Shown here: one piece after another, positions 8,293 to 17,800 of the stretch
Numbering within the stretch: the stretch's first letter is position 1
How the letters are laid out: each line of letters begins with the position of its first letter
Source of the DNA: Pontibacter flavimaris
Lineage (GTDB): Bacteria; Bacteroidota; Bacteroidia; Cytophagales; Hymenobacteraceae
NCBI RefSeq assembly: GCF_001907195.1
Contig: NZ_LVWA01000004.1
Location: 310,001 to 374,000, forward strand
Reading direction: 5' to 3'
Length of the DNA: 64,000 bases
Notes under the pieces: generated by a model
Seen by the model: the letters and a program-made list of their open reading frames with translations, nothing else
Told to the model about the DNA's origin: nothing
The model's database searches: none
Translations under genes and position numbers: made by a program

Positions 8293-9096
8293 TTAGGCCA
8301 CCGGCTTTTTCCAGAACTCGCCGATGGTCTGCAGCATCTCCGGGTGCACGCTGCCGTTGCTGGCTACAATCTCCCGCCCGAAAACAACGTCGCCCTCCCC
8401 AGTAAACTTGCTGAGCCTGCCGCCCGCCTCCTGCACGATGATAACGCCTGCCGCCACGTCCCACGCGTTCAGGTTGTACTCGAAAAATCCCTCGAAACGG
8501 CCACAAGCCACGTACACCAGGTCCAGCGCGGCAGAGCCGATGCGCCGTATCCCGTGCGAGCGCGACATGAAAGCGCCCAGTACCTGCAGGTACTGCTGCG
8601 TGAGGCCAAAGTCAAAGTATGGGAAGCCGGTGGCGATGAGGCCGTCCTTCAGGGCTGGCGCGTCCGATACCTTTATGGACGATCCGTTGCAGAAAGCGCC
8701 GCCGCCTTTGTAAGCCCAGAAGCACTCGTCGCGGTTCGGGTCGAACACCGTGCCCAGTACTACTTCGTCGCCGTCCATCAGGCCCACGCTCACGCAGTAA
8801 GCCGGCAGGCCATGTATAAAGTTGGTCGTACCATCCAGCGGGTCTATCACCCAGTTAAAGCGCTCGCCGCGGGTGGTGTCGGTACCTTCCTCGGTGACAA
8901 AGCCGGCCTCGGGCAGCAGTTGGCGCAGGCCTTCCACCAGCTTCTGCTCTGCTTCCTTGTCCACATAGGAAACCAAGTCGTTGAAGCCCTTCTGCTCGAT
9001 GCTGGAGCGCTCAAAGCCCTCTCCCTCCTTCTTTATAAATGCACCGACGCTGCGGCAAAGTATGTTCAGGTTGTTAGCCAGTTGGTTCAGGTTCAT
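8293..9096 (-). CDS. Inositol monophosphatase family protein
   Basis: A 267-residue Mg2+-dependent phosphatase of the IMPase/FIG superfamily. The metal-binding motif WVIDPLDGTTNFIHG and the second signature WDVAAGVIIVQEAGG are intact. The upstream metal-ligand region reads FVTEEG. Substrates in bacteria include inositol-1-phosphate, 3'-phosphoadenosine 5'-phosphate or histidinol phosphate; the sequence alone does not decide, so I give no symbol. Its ATG overlaps the TGA of the upstream DUF4105 gene (ATGA at 9096-9093), which indicates translational coupling. It belongs to the minus-strand operon that starts with rsmI. Confidence 0.92.
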   Translation of the reverse strand: MNLNQLANNLNILCRSVGAFIKKEGEGFERSSIEQKGFNDLVSYVDKEAEQKLVEGLRQLLPEAGFVTEEGTDTTRGERFNWVIDPLDGTTNFIHGLPAYCVSVGLMDGDEVVLGTVFDPNRDECFWAYKGGGAFCNGSSIKVSDAPALKDGLIATGFPYFDFGLTQQYLQVLGAFMSRSHGIRRIGSAALDLVYVACGRFEGFFEYNLNAWDVAAGVIIVQEAGGRLSKFTGEGDVVFGREIVASNGSVHPEMLQTIGEFWKKPVA

Positions 9097-10328
9097 ATCT
9101 TTTGTGCTATACTTTGTGGATGTTCCAGGGCTTGTGCCCTTTTAGAGAACCATACGGCGTAGGCCCCTCTAAGTACGGCCGCCACCATGATGGGCAGGAA
9201 AGCAGTATGGTACATTTGCGGCCACAGCGGCCACCCGATGAGCGCCACGGTGGTGATGATAGCGGTAGCCAGCATATACTTGCGCACCCACTCCGGAAGT
9301 ATGATGTGGCCCAGAAAGAAGGCAACCACGGCATGCGTGGGGATGGCCCAGAGCAGGTTAAAGTTATAGGCCGTGGCCTGGTGGTCGGTGGCAAACCAGA
9401 GCAGCACCACCACAATGCCCAGCACGCCCAGCATGAAGAAGAACGCCATGTCGAACACGCGGCTGCGGCGGCGCTTGATGAAATCCATCACCGTGAGCGC
9501 TACCACTACCACTAAAAAAGTCCAGAACACGAGCTGCGGCGTCAGCCAGCCGGCCTCCAGCGGCTGCGAAGGATCGCGTTCGAAAATCGTCTTTGTCTCC
9601 AGCATCAGTGGCGCGGTTTTGCCATTCCGGGCGATGGTGGCGCTGGCCAGGCCTTTGGCCAGGTAATCCGGCAGGAACATGTACTGGTAAGGTGTGGCCT
9701 TTTGGTCGATACGGGCGCCCAGCGCCAGGTCGATGCCAAAATCACCCCAGGGCTGTGGCCCTAAGTATAAATCAATGAGGTTGCGGAAGCTGTAGTCCTT
9801 GTCGAAGTGGCTGATGTTGAAGGCCAGTTGATTGGGGAAAGTGGCCTCCACGCCGTCACGGATGCGGGTGGCGCAGTTATCGAAGAAAAAGTCGTAGAGG
9901 TAGAAGCGGTTCTCGGGCAGGTAGTTGTGCGTCAGAAAGCCCCAGTACTGCTGCTTCTGCTCCTCGGTAAAATTGAAGTCCTGCTCATACACCGAGCGGT
10001 TCTCCATGGTATAGCTGTACACAAAGTCCTGGAAGTGCGCCGCTGAGAGCTTATACCGGAGCTTGCCCTGCGCGAACTTGAGATAGAAGTTGGGCTCGTC
10101 GAAATCGAAGGTGCCGTAGTTGAACACCACGTCCATGCCGGTTACGGGGTCGTTTACGCGCACGGCGCTGTGCCCGAAGATGGCGTACAGATCCGGTCCT
10201 GGCGAGCAGGTGATGAGACTGATCTTGGCCTCCGGCGAGAGTTGCACGCCTTCGAACTGCGCCCAGGCCGGCAGGGTGAACACGCTGAGCAGCAGCGCCA
10301 GCGCGAGTTTCTTTACGAATGCTTTCAT
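9093..10328 (-). CDS. DUF4105 domain membrane protein
   Basis: This 411-residue protein has a signal peptide (LLLSVFTLPAWAQ). A periplasmic DUF4105 / Lnb-N-terminal-like domain spans about residues 30-200, with DLYAIFGHSAVRVND, VFNYGTFDFDEPNFYLKFAQG and YDFFFDNCATRIRD. The conserved H and the DNCATR cysteine resemble the catalytic layout of NlpC/P60-like folds, so a hydrolase or transferase role is possible but unproven. About five hydrophobic helices follow (residues 260-400), so it is anchored in the inner membrane. It begins 2 nt after rsmI and overlaps the IMPase gene by four bases. Confidence 0.85.
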   Translation of the reverse strand: MKAFVKKLALALLLSVFTLPAWAQFEGVQLSPEAKISLITCSPGPDLYAIFGHSAVRVNDPVTGMDVVFNYGTFDFDEPNFYLKFAQGKLRYKLSAAHFQDFVYSYTMENRSVYEQDFNFTEEQKQQYWGFLTHNYLPENRFYLYDFFFDNCATRIRDGVEATFPNQLAFNISHFDKDYSFRNLIDLYLGPQPWGDFGIDLALGARIDQKATPYQYMFLPDYLAKGLASATIARNGKTAPLMLETKTIFERDPSQPLEAGWLTPQLVFWTFLVVVVALTVMDFIKRRRSRVFDMAFFFMLGVLGIVVVLLWFATDHQATAYNFNLLWAIPTHAVVAFFLGHIILPEWVRKYMLATAIITTVALIGWPLWPQMYHTAFLPIMVAAVLRGAYAVWFSKRAQALEHPQSIAQKI

Positions 10329-10329
10329 C

Positions 10330-11040
10330 TTATTCTTTATCGGCTTTGCCCGCCTTAGCGGCTCCGGAAACCACTACTACAAACTCTCCTTTTATACTTT
10401 TGTTGTTGAAAATCTCCAGCAGCTCCTCCAGGGTGCCGTTGATGGTTTCCTCAAACATCTTCGATATTTCACGTGAAACAGAAGCCTCCCGCTCGGCGCC
10501 AAACACCTCCTTAAACTGCGCAAGTGTCTTGAGCAGGCGGTGCGGCGACTCGTAGAAAATCATGGTGCGCTCCTCCTCGGCCAGGCTCTGCAGGCGCGTC
10601 TGGCGACCTTTCTTTATCGGCAGAAATCCCTCAAAGGTAAAACGGTCGGTGCTGAAACCGGACTTGACCAGCGCCGGCACAAAGGCCGTGGCCCCCGGCA
10701 GGCACTCTACCTTAATGTCGTTTTTGAGGCACTCGCGCACCAGGAAAAAGCCGGGGTCCGAGATGCCGGGCGTGCCCGCGTCCGAAATCAGCGCCATCAC
10801 CTCGCCTGCCTTCAGGCGATCCACGAGGTGGGCCGTGGCCTTGTGCTCGTTGTGCAGGTGGTGGCTGTGCATGCGCTTTTCGATGCCCAGGTGCTGCAGC
10901 AGCTTGCCGCTGGTGCGCGTATCCTCGGCCAGTATCACGTCCACCTCCTTTAAAATGCGTATGGCCCGCAGCGTGATATCCTCTAAGTTGCCGATGGGTG
11001 TCGGCACCAGGTATAAACTTGTTTTTTCCGGTTCCTGCAT
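10330..11040 (-). CDS. rsmI: 16S rRNA (cytidine(1402)-2'-O)-methyltransferase RsmI
   Basis: RsmI 2'-O-methylates C1402 of 16S rRNA in the decoding centre using SAM. The 236-residue protein carries the family signatures GNLEDITLRAIRILKEVD, LAEDTRTSGKLLQHLG, ALISDAGTPGISDPGF and GATAFVPALVKSG, typical of the tetrapyrrole-methylase fold. The length is slightly shorter than the E. coli enzyme, as is usual in this phylum. It is the first gene of the minus-strand operon rsmI, DUF4105, IMPase, FeoB-associated. A -7-like box TATCTTTA ends only four nt upstream of the ATG, suggesting a leaderless or nearly leaderless mRNA. Confidence 0.96.
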   Translation of the reverse strand: MQEPEKTSLYLVPTPIGNLEDITLRAIRILKEVDVILAEDTRTSGKLLQHLGIEKRMHSHHLHNEHKATAHLVDRLKAGEVMALISDAGTPGISDPGFFLVRECLKNDIKVECLPGATAFVPALVKSGFSTDRFTFEGFLPIKKGRQTRLQSLAEEERTMIFYESPHRLLKTLAQFKEVFGAEREASVSREISKMFEETINGTLEELLEIFNNKSIKGEFVVVVSGAAKAGKADKE

Positions 11041-11044
11041 GGCG

Positions 11045-11052
11045 TAAAGATA
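11045..11052 (-). promoter_or_regulatory. Possible -7 box of rsmI, leaderless arrangement
   Basis: The minus strand reads TATCTTTA, one mismatch from the Bacteroidota -7 consensus TAnnTTTG, followed by CGCC and the rsmI ATG. The start point expected about 7 nt after the box would fall at or next to the start codon. No clear -33 element was seen. Confidence 0.4.
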
Positions 11053-11202
11053 CTATAGATAAGGGAGAAAGGTAAAAGGGAAGCCATACTTATACTTTTA
11101 TACTTTAAGGAGGCGCTGCTGAAGTATAGGTAACATCATTTTATACTTTAAGTGGTGGGCAGGCAAAGTATAAACCTGTGCTAAATCTTACCTTTTTGCA
11201 TC

Positions 11203-11514
11203 TTATACTTTAAGAACGGCCCTCAACAATCGGCTAATTCTGCGATCGGACAGGAGGCTGGCAAAGTGCGGCAACAGCATTATTGTTCTGTTGTAATCCC
11301 ATGCTGATCTATCCAGCAAAGACATCAGTATTAGTTCCGCACAGACATAGGGTACAAGTACAGAGAGCAACAAGGCCTTTAGGTATACCCACACCCAGTC
11401 GGCAGCGTTGGAAGGAGTTCCCATAAACCGTTCAAACGGTAACCTGAGCGCGCGGCTGTAGAGCACGTAGAAACAAAGCGCCAAGGTAATGTGCAGGAAT
11501 AAAGCCATGCTCAT
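11203..11514 (-). CDS. Hypothetical small membrane protein
   Basis: The 103-residue ORF has two strongly hydrophobic stretches: residues about 3-22 (ALFLHITLALCFYVLY) and about 46-68 (LKALLLSVLVPYVCAELILM). Between them is a short amphipathic link, and the C-terminus is basic. I do not recognise the family. Its flanks (11041-11202 and 11515-11619) are gene-free and dense in TATACTT copies. The reading frame is free of stop codons over a region of lower GC, and the membrane-like composition argues for a real gene, but with no neighbours in the same operon the call stays moderate. Confidence 0.55.
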   Translation of the reverse strand: MSMALFLHITLALCFYVLYSRALRLPFERFMGTPSNAADWVWVYLKALLLSVLVPYVCAELILMSLLDRSAWDYNRTIMLLPHFASLLSDRRISRLLRAVLKV

Positions 11515-11619
11515 TGTACGTTAAGTTTATCCGATCTTCTTTATTGCTTGCTACCTGCTTTGCAGAGCGGTTGTGATAAAGTATGGCTTCCTAAGGTATA
11601 AGCCTAGGCAAGTATAGCC

Positions 11620-11871
11620 TTACTCCTCCGCCATCATCCTGTCATAAATCTCATCGATGCGCTGGGCCAGCTCCAGGTCTTTCTCGGTGACGGTGTTGCC
11701 GGCGTCGTGGGTGGTAAGCTCTATTTCTACCTTGTTGTACACGTTGCTCCACCAGGGATGATGGTTTAGCTCCTCGGCCACCTCGCCTACCGTGTTCATA
11801 AAGGACAGCGCCTGTTTAAAGTCCTTAAACGTGAGGCTGCGCGTTAACTTGTTGTCTTCTTCTCTCCACAT
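11620..11871 (-). CDS. phhB: Pterin-4a-carbinolamine dehydratase
   Basis: This 83-residue enzyme dehydrates 4a-hydroxytetrahydrobiopterin to the quinonoid dihydropterin. It regenerates the cofactor of aromatic amino-acid hydroxylases. The family core is visible: LTRSLTFKDFKQALSFMNTV, then EELNHHPWWSNVYNKVEIEL (the HHP-W active-site region), then TTHDAGNTVTEKDLELAQRID. The compact length is typical, and no extra domain is present. No phenylalanine hydroxylase gene is in the window. The leader between about 11876 and 11920 contains four AGTATAA-type words on the plus strand. Confidence 0.92.
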   Translation of the reverse strand: MWREEDNKLTRSLTFKDFKQALSFMNTVGEVAEELNHHPWWSNVYNKVEIELTTHDAGNTVTEKDLELAQRIDEIYDRMMAEE

Positions 11872-11991
11872 AATGTATAAGTATAAAGTATAAACGGCTC
11901 CTGAAAGTATAAGATTAGGAGCCGGGATAACCAGCCTGAAAACGCAGGCGTATAGTAGGGAACTGCCCCGGTGGCAGCCTCACATAAAACT

Positions 11992-12861
11992 ATGAAAACT
12001 ATGGCAAACAAACCAACCAAGCTGCCTGCGCAGGAGCAGGCCAAGCAGCCTGGCAAAGAACATAAGATGACCCCGCAGCCCGAGTACATCCGCGACAACT
12101 ACAAAGGCAGCGACAAGCTGAAAGGCAAAAAAGCCCTGATCACAGGCGGTGACAGTGGCATAGGTCGTGCCGTGGCCGTGCACTTTGCCCGCGAGGGGGC
12201 CGATGTGGCCATTGTATACCTCAACGAGGATAAGGACGCCAAAGACACCCTGCAGTTGATAGAGCAGGAAGGACGAAAAGGACTTATTATCTCCGGAGAC
12301 ATTGGCGATGAGAAATTCTGCCAGAAAGCTGTGCAGCAGGCCGTGAAGGAACTGGGGGGCCTTGATATACTGGTGAACAACGCTGCCGAGCAGCACGAGC
12401 AGACCGACCTGCAGGACATCTCGCAGGAGCAGCTGCAGCGCACGTTCAAGACCAACATTTTCTCGATGTTCTACATCACCAAAGCCGCTCTGGAGCACCT
12501 CAAGGAGGGCAGCGCCATCGTCAACTCCACCTCCGTTACCTCCTACCGCGGCAGCGACCACCTCATGGACTATGCCGCTACCAAAGGCGCTATCACCTCT
12601 TTTACCCGGTCGCTTTCCTCTAACCTGGCCGATAAAAAAATACGCGTCAATGCCGTGGCCCCCGGCCCTATCTGGACCCCGCTCATACCGGCCTCTTTTG
12701 ATGCGGAGAAAGTAAAGGAATTCGGGCAGAATGTGCCGCTGAAACGTCCCGGACAGCCCTCGGAGGTGGCCCCGGCCTACGTGTTCCTGGCCTCCGACGA
12801 TGGCTCTTACGTTACCGGTCAAGTCATCCACGTAAATGGGGGCGAACTGGTGGGCAGCTAA
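11992..12861 (+). CDS. SDR family oxidoreductase (YghA / general stress protein 39 type)
   Basis: The 289-residue NAD(P)-dependent short-chain dehydrogenase has the Rossmann motif ALITGGDSGIGRAVA, then VNNAAEQH. The catalytic residues are S in NSTSVTSYRG and YAATK (YxxxK), and the end is YVTGQVIHVNGG. The N-terminal extension rich in K, Q and P before the Rossmann fold, with MTPQPEYI, is typical of the YghA/GSP39 subgroup linked to general stress. Start choice: ATG 11992 or ATG 12001 are both plausible; a GTG at 11971 is less likely. Two very hydrophilic small proteins follow on the same strand, which fits a stress-response cluster (inference). Confidence 0.92.
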   Translation: MKTMANKPTKLPAQEQAKQPGKEHKMTPQPEYIRDNYKGSDKLKGKKALITGGDSGIGRAVAVHFAREGADVAIVYLNEDKDAKDTLQLIEQEGRKGLIISGDIGDEKFCQKAVQQAVKELGGLDILVNNAAEQHEQTDLQDISQEQLQRTFKTNIFSMFYITKAALEHLKEGSAIVNSTSVTSYRGSDHLMDYAATKGAITSFTRSLSSNLADKKIRVNAVAPGPIWTPLIPASFDAEKVKEFGQNVPLKRPGQPSEVAPAYVFLASDDGSYVTGQVIHVNGGELVGS

Positions 12862-12941
12862 ACCTAAGCGGCCTGAAAAGAGTAAAACCAGGTATAAGCG
12901 CTTTGGCAACAGGGCGCAGTGTTAATTAAAAGAATGCAATT

Positions 12942-13244
12942 ATGGCTGAAGATAGAGATGACAAGAACAAAGTGCAGAACCAGCTGCCCAACAAGCGTGG
13001 TTTCCGCGAGATAGAAGAAGACACGGGTGACGAGGAGATGCGTGCCGGGCATATTATCCCAGGTGCCGACCCACCAAAGAACGAGCACCAGCGCGGCGGC
13101 TTCGGCAACCGCGACGGCAAGGAAGGCTACGGCAGCGACACCGCCTCAGAGGGCCCAAGCGCCACCGGCGTAAACGACTATGCCGACGACGGCACTCCGC
13201 CGCCAGACAACATGCGCACCGAAGACGAAGGTCGCGGTACCTGA
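12942..13244 (+). CDS. Small hydrophilic, disordered protein (100 aa)
   Basis: No known family was recognised. The protein is extremely polar: rich in D, E, G, N, K and R, with almost no hydrophobic clusters (for example GFREIEEDTGDEEMRAGH and YADDGTPPPDNMR). It should be intrinsically disordered, like hydrophilin-type stress proteins. It lies 80 nt after the stress-type SDR and before another disordered small protein, so a protective role under drying or osmotic stress is a reasonable inference. The codon pattern matches neighbouring genes, supporting that it is translated. Confidence 0.75.
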   Translation: MAEDRDDKNKVQNQLPNKRGFREIEEDTGDEEMRAGHIIPGADPPKNEHQRGGFGNRDGKEGYGSDTASEGPSATGVNDYADDGTPPPDNMRTEDEGRGT

Positions 13245-13327
13245 GTTATAAAGTATAAAGTATAAGGTTGATAGGAAAGTATGGCAGGCAAGTATAATGC
13301 TTGTTTGCCGGGATTTGAATTTAAAAA

Positions 13328-13335
13328 AAGGAGGA
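13328..13335 (+). promoter_or_regulatory. Strong Shine-Dalgarno site
   Basis: AAGGAGGA lies 4 nt before the ATG at 13340. Clear SD sites are uncommon in this phylum and in this window, so this marks the start and hints at high expression of the small downstream protein. Confidence 0.75.
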
Positions 13336-13339
13336 CATC

Positions 13340-13579
13340 ATGCCATCATACAAGCACACACAGCCCGGCGGTGAAAACAAAGGCAAGCCAACCGGAGAAG
13401 GACAGAACAAGGCAGCGGGCGGAAAACCGGTAGACCCAGGCCAGACCCGCGCGGAACACGAGGAGCTGAAGAAAAAGCACACCGACGGGCCTGACAAGGC
13501 GGCGGGAAAGAACACAACAACAAACAACCCTAACCGCAACACCAACAAGCCAGAAATTGATAACAACAAGTATAATTAG
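13340..13579 (+). CDS. Small hydrophilic, disordered protein (79 aa)
   Basis: This 79-residue protein consists almost wholly of polar and small residues (G, K, N, T, P, E). Examples are HTQPGGENKGKPTGEGQNKA and NTTTNNPNRNTNKPE. It has no hydrophobic core, so it should be disordered, as in hydrophilins and desiccation-linked proteins. The family is not recognised. A near-perfect SD site precedes it and a clear terminator follows, which together support a real and possibly abundant product. It is the third gene of the proposed stress cluster after the SDR and the 100-residue hydrophilic protein. Confidence 0.72.
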   Translation: MPSYKHTQPGGENKGKPTGEGQNKAAGGKPVDPGQTRAEHEELKKKHTDGPDKAAGKNTTTNNPNRNTNKPEIDNNKYN

Positions 13580-13599
13580 AATACCTAACATTGCTTAAG

Positions 13600-13636
13600 C
13601 AGAAATAGCACCCGTGTACCACGAGTGCTATTTCTG
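13600..13636 (+). terminator. Terminator after the 79-aa protein
   Basis: CAGAAATAGCAC (13600-13611) pairs perfectly with GTGCTATTTCTG (13625-13636); the right arm is T-rich. It ends 45 nt before the next start codon. Confidence 0.75.
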
Positions 13637-13680
13637 TGTTATCTTTACGGTGCCGCCACGGCTGCGATAACTTACGACCT

Positions 13681-14376
13681 ATGCCCCGTTACGCCCTAAC
13701 AGACATCCATGGCTGCGCCCGCACATTCAAAGCCATGGTGCACGATAAGCTCCAACTCTCCCGCCATGATGCGTTATACCTGCTCGGGGATTTTGTGAAC
13801 AAAGGCCCGGACTCCAAAGGGGTGATCGATTTTATACTTCATCTCCGGAAGCAGGGCTACCAGGTGCATTGCCTGCGCGGTAACCACGACCAGATGCTGC
13901 TGAAGTCGGTAAAGAAAGGCAGAAAAGCACTCACCCTCACGCCAACCGAGCAGGAACAGGTGTTGCAGAGCTTTGGCATCCATGGTTTTGAGTACCTGCC
14001 GGAGAAGTATACCAGTTTCCTCGACAGCCTCCCCTATTACCTCGAACTCCCCGATTACTTCCTGGTGCACGCCGGTTTCGATTTTAAGCAAGATGATATC
14101 TTCTCGGATAAAGAGGCCATGCTCAACATCCGGGGCTATACACCCGACTGGAAGCGCCTTGGCAACAAGCGGCTGCTGCACGGCCATACCCCCACCTCGC
14201 TCCACGCCATCAAAAAAGCTACCTCCCACAAAGCCCAGCGGCTAAACCTCGACGCTGGCTGTGTCTATTACAAAAATGCCGCCTACGGCAACCTAGTAGC
14301 CATAGACATGGATTCGCAGGCTCTTTTTATCCAGCCAAACATAGACCGCCCCTATCCGGTGGCACGCAAAGGGTAG
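13681..14376 (+). CDS. PPP-family metallophosphoesterase
   Basis: A 231-residue calcineurin-like phosphatase of the PPP type (protein phosphatase / diadenosine tetraphosphatase group). All metal motifs are present: DIHG near residue 8, GDFVNKGPDS, RGNHDQM, LVHAGF and HGHTPT. It would hydrolyse phosphoprotein or nucleotide phosphoesters in the cytosol; the exact substrate is unknown. The reading frame is open from 13636, but the ATG at 13681 gives the family-typical MPRYALTDIHG start, and the earlier codons fall in the preceding terminator. A long AT-rich region follows. Confidence 0.9.
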   Translation: MPRYALTDIHGCARTFKAMVHDKLQLSRHDALYLLGDFVNKGPDSKGVIDFILHLRKQGYQVHCLRGNHDQMLLKSVKKGRKALTLTPTEQEQVLQSFGIHGFEYLPEKYTSFLDSLPYYLELPDYFLVHAGFDFKQDDIFSDKEAMLNIRGYTPDWKRLGNKRLLHGHTPTSLHAIKKATSHKAQRLNLDAGCVYYKNAAYGNLVAIDMDSQALFIQPNIDRPYPVARKG

Positions 14377-14820
14377 AATTAATTCTATCTGCCCCTTTCC
14401 TATCTATACTCCTGTTTAGACATTATAAAGCAGCAAAGTTGTACTGCTTTATACCTATTTTCTAATATAAACGTAATATGTTGTGCTGTAATATATTGCA
14501 TTCTGCCTGATGAGGTTATAAATTGTTCTTTTTTAAGAAATAGGACTGCTTTAAGGAGTACATGAGCATGCTAATTCGTGGCCTATGCATAACTTTACAC
14601 CAAAAGCCCCTTTTTATTTAGTGGATGCGTGTAACTCCGCTGCCAAGAGCAGACTACATGTAAAAATCCTGTTATATCTTTTTATAAGTATTTTATTAGA
14701 ATTATATAAAAAAATAGAGCAGGATGTTGCTTAAATGATAGATAAATTATCTTATTTTGTGGCAATTATACTTTCTTTAAAATAGCACAGGAAATTTTTT
14801 TAAATACTTATAGTTCAGCT
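14377..14820. other. AT-rich leader of the giant adhesin gene
   Basis: This 444-bp region has no credible ORF and is much more AT-rich than average, with several T and A runs. It probably holds the promoter and a long 5' leader for the 6-kb downstream gene. A TATACTT copy lies at about 14768, 50 nt before the start. No clear hairpin or riboswitch was recognised. Confidence 0.5.
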
Positions 14821-17800
14821 ATGGCACAACTCTACAATCTCCCTATTACACGACTCCTCAGATCACTGCTCTTGCAGTGCGTTTTCCTGCTCGGGATAGT
14901 CTCCGTTGGTGTGGCGCAGGCTACAGTTACGTACGATGGCCCTTGGCGAATGTCACCGCCTACGAATGTAAAGACTAGTGGCTTGGTTGCGGATGGCGCT
15001 AATATTGCGCCGGGCAGTGCTGGTGGCTCAGCCCAATTCAGAACCACCTCTGCTTATGTCGACATCAAACTACAGGATAATGACCTAACAGGTTATAAGC
15101 TGAGCTACAGTTTGGTGGCTACTACGCCTGGGGGAGGCTCTGCTAACATGACAGTGAGCTACAGCACCGACGGCGGTCAGACCTTTGGCAGCGGAGTTTC
15201 TACGGCTGTGCCAACAGAGGCATCCCGCGAAGAGTTATACTTGCCAGCTACTGCAACAGATGTAAGGTTCCAACTAGCGGATATATCAAATGCCTATGTG
15301 TTCCTGGATGCGGTAACAGTATCGCAGCAACCTGAGTTTGAAAGTTTCTCTCCAGACAAGGGAGTGCCGGGCACACAGGTTACAATTACAGGAAAGCACT
15401 TGAACGAGACTTCAGCAGTATACTTTGGCGACGTGCCAGCTGAAAGTATAGCGGTTAATGAGGAAGGAACAGAACTTACAACGGCCGTGCCAATAGGTGC
15501 ATCAAGTAATTACATAAAAGTAGTAACCCCTTACGGGGAGGCCGTAAGCGCCACAGAGTTTGTAGTGCCAGCTCCTGTGTTTTCTGCCGATGTTCAATTC
15601 AGCCCAGGCGCCGCAGGTGCGGGTGAGACAATCACACTGTTCGGCCAGTACTTCACTGGTGTAAATCAAGTGCTGTTTAACGGAGCGGCGGCAGACCCTG
15701 CAACAATTGTATTTGTAAGTGACAGCGAAATAAAAGTGACGGTACCTAAGGGCGCCAGTTCAGGACCTATCATGGCCATGAGCCCGGCCGGTAATGGTAC
15801 AAGTGCGACATTTACAGTTTACGGCCCGCAGATCATAGCCCAGTCAGAAGGGGAAGAAAATGCAGGCTTAGAGTTTGCTCCAACGGAAGGCCCTGCCCTT
15901 ACTACCGTAGTTACCATTTATGGAAATTACTTTACAGCCGTAAATGAGGTGCTCTTTAACGGAGTAAAAGCAACTAGCTTTACTGTAGTAAACGACGAAC
16001 AGATAACAGCAACCGTTCCGCTGGGCGCGGGTACAGGCCCGATCACGGTGAAAAGCCCGGCGGGAGAGGCGGTAAGCACAGCTGTCTTCAACGTGCCGGC
16101 CCCTCAGTTTGTCGCGTATGATGGCGTAGATTCTCAGTTTAAGCCAACCTCTGCCGGACCAAACATGCAGATAACGCTGTATGGTGTGAACCTGGCCAGC
16201 GTAAGCAGCGTGGTGTTCCTGGGAGCAGACGGTGACGAAACAGATAATGTAGAGGCTACTTTTGCTGCGCCAACAAAAGATACTGAATTGGTAGTAACGG
16301 TGCCAGCTGATGCCAAGACAGGAAAAATCCAGTTGATCGCTCCAGGTGGAAAAACAGCCACCAGCGAGCAGACCTTTACGTTTGTTCCTGCCCCAGTTAT
16401 TGCCAGTGTAGCAAATACAACAGCAACGGACGGGAGAACCTATGGCCTTGTGGGGAATCAGATCACCATCACTGGCGAAAACTTTGGAACAGCGCAGACG
16501 GTAACTCTAGGAAATACAACACTTAGCCCTACTGCCGAAACCAACACAGCTGGCTTTGTAGTAAATGCAGAAGGTACCGCTATTACGTTTAACATTCCAG
16601 ACGGAGCAGCATCAGGTAGCGTAACAGTAACTACACAAGGTGGAGAGGTTACCTGGGAGGGGCCGTTCGACGTAATCTACGCTCCTGTCATTGCAAGCAT
16701 CAGCCCAACGAAGGGGCCAATCGGTCAGGTAATCACCATTACAGGCAATTACCTAAAGTATGTTTCTGAGGTGGTGTTCCTTGGCAGCAGCGAGAAAGAG
16801 GGTGATAACCAAACAGTTGCCCTCACCGCCCCTCATGAAAGCGATACAGAGATTAAGGTGATTGTGCCAACTGGTGCCGAAACAGGCTTGTTGAGTGTTA
16901 CCAACCCGGCAAACACCACCACTTCAGCAGATGAGTTTGAAGTAGTACGTACACCGGTTATACTTTCTTTTACGCCAGCTCAGGGTATAGCAAGTACAGT
17001 AGTTACTATTGAAGGCTATAACTTCATAAATGAGGGTGTTCTAACGAGCGTAACGTTTGCCGGTGCAAACGGAGGCGTAGTTACTGCAGCGTATGAGGTA
17101 ACCAGCGATACTACCTTAACGGCGACAGTGCCGGCAGGTGCCATCACCGGCCGCATTACTGTTTCAAACACGAACGGTTCTGGTGAAAGCCCCTCAAACT
17201 TCACCATTACTCAGATACCAACTATTACAGGCATTTCGCCTCTTAAAGGAGTAGCAGGCTCAAAAGTGGTAATTGAAGGTACAGAGTTTGTGGGTGATAT
17301 AGTTGTGACTTTCCTCGGTACAGAAGCAGAGGGAGATGAGGCGACAGTACAAATCACAGGCAACTCTTCAACACAGATTACTACGACTGTACCTACTGAT
17401 GCTGTAACAGGCAAACTGATGGTAACAAACGCTGCCGGAGACAGTGAGCCAAGCGCGGATACGTACACGGTTGTGACAAGTCCTGAGATTATCAGCTTTA
17501 ACCCATTTGAAGGTAAAGCGGATGATAAGGTTATTATTAAGGGCTGGCTGCTGAACCAGGTTGATTCAGTAGGTTTCAATGGTGTACTGGCAGTTCCAAC
17601 TTACAATGCTGCTGATAGCACGATCACAGTAGCTGTGCCAACGAATGCTACGACTGGAACTCTAACTTTAATAGTGAACGAGGAAGTAGTATTTACAAGT
17701 GAAGATGTCTTCACCGTTATCCCTGCTCCAACCATCGTTTCTTTCACGCCTACACAAGGCGTAGCAGGAACACCAGTGACAATTAGAGGTACCAACTTCG

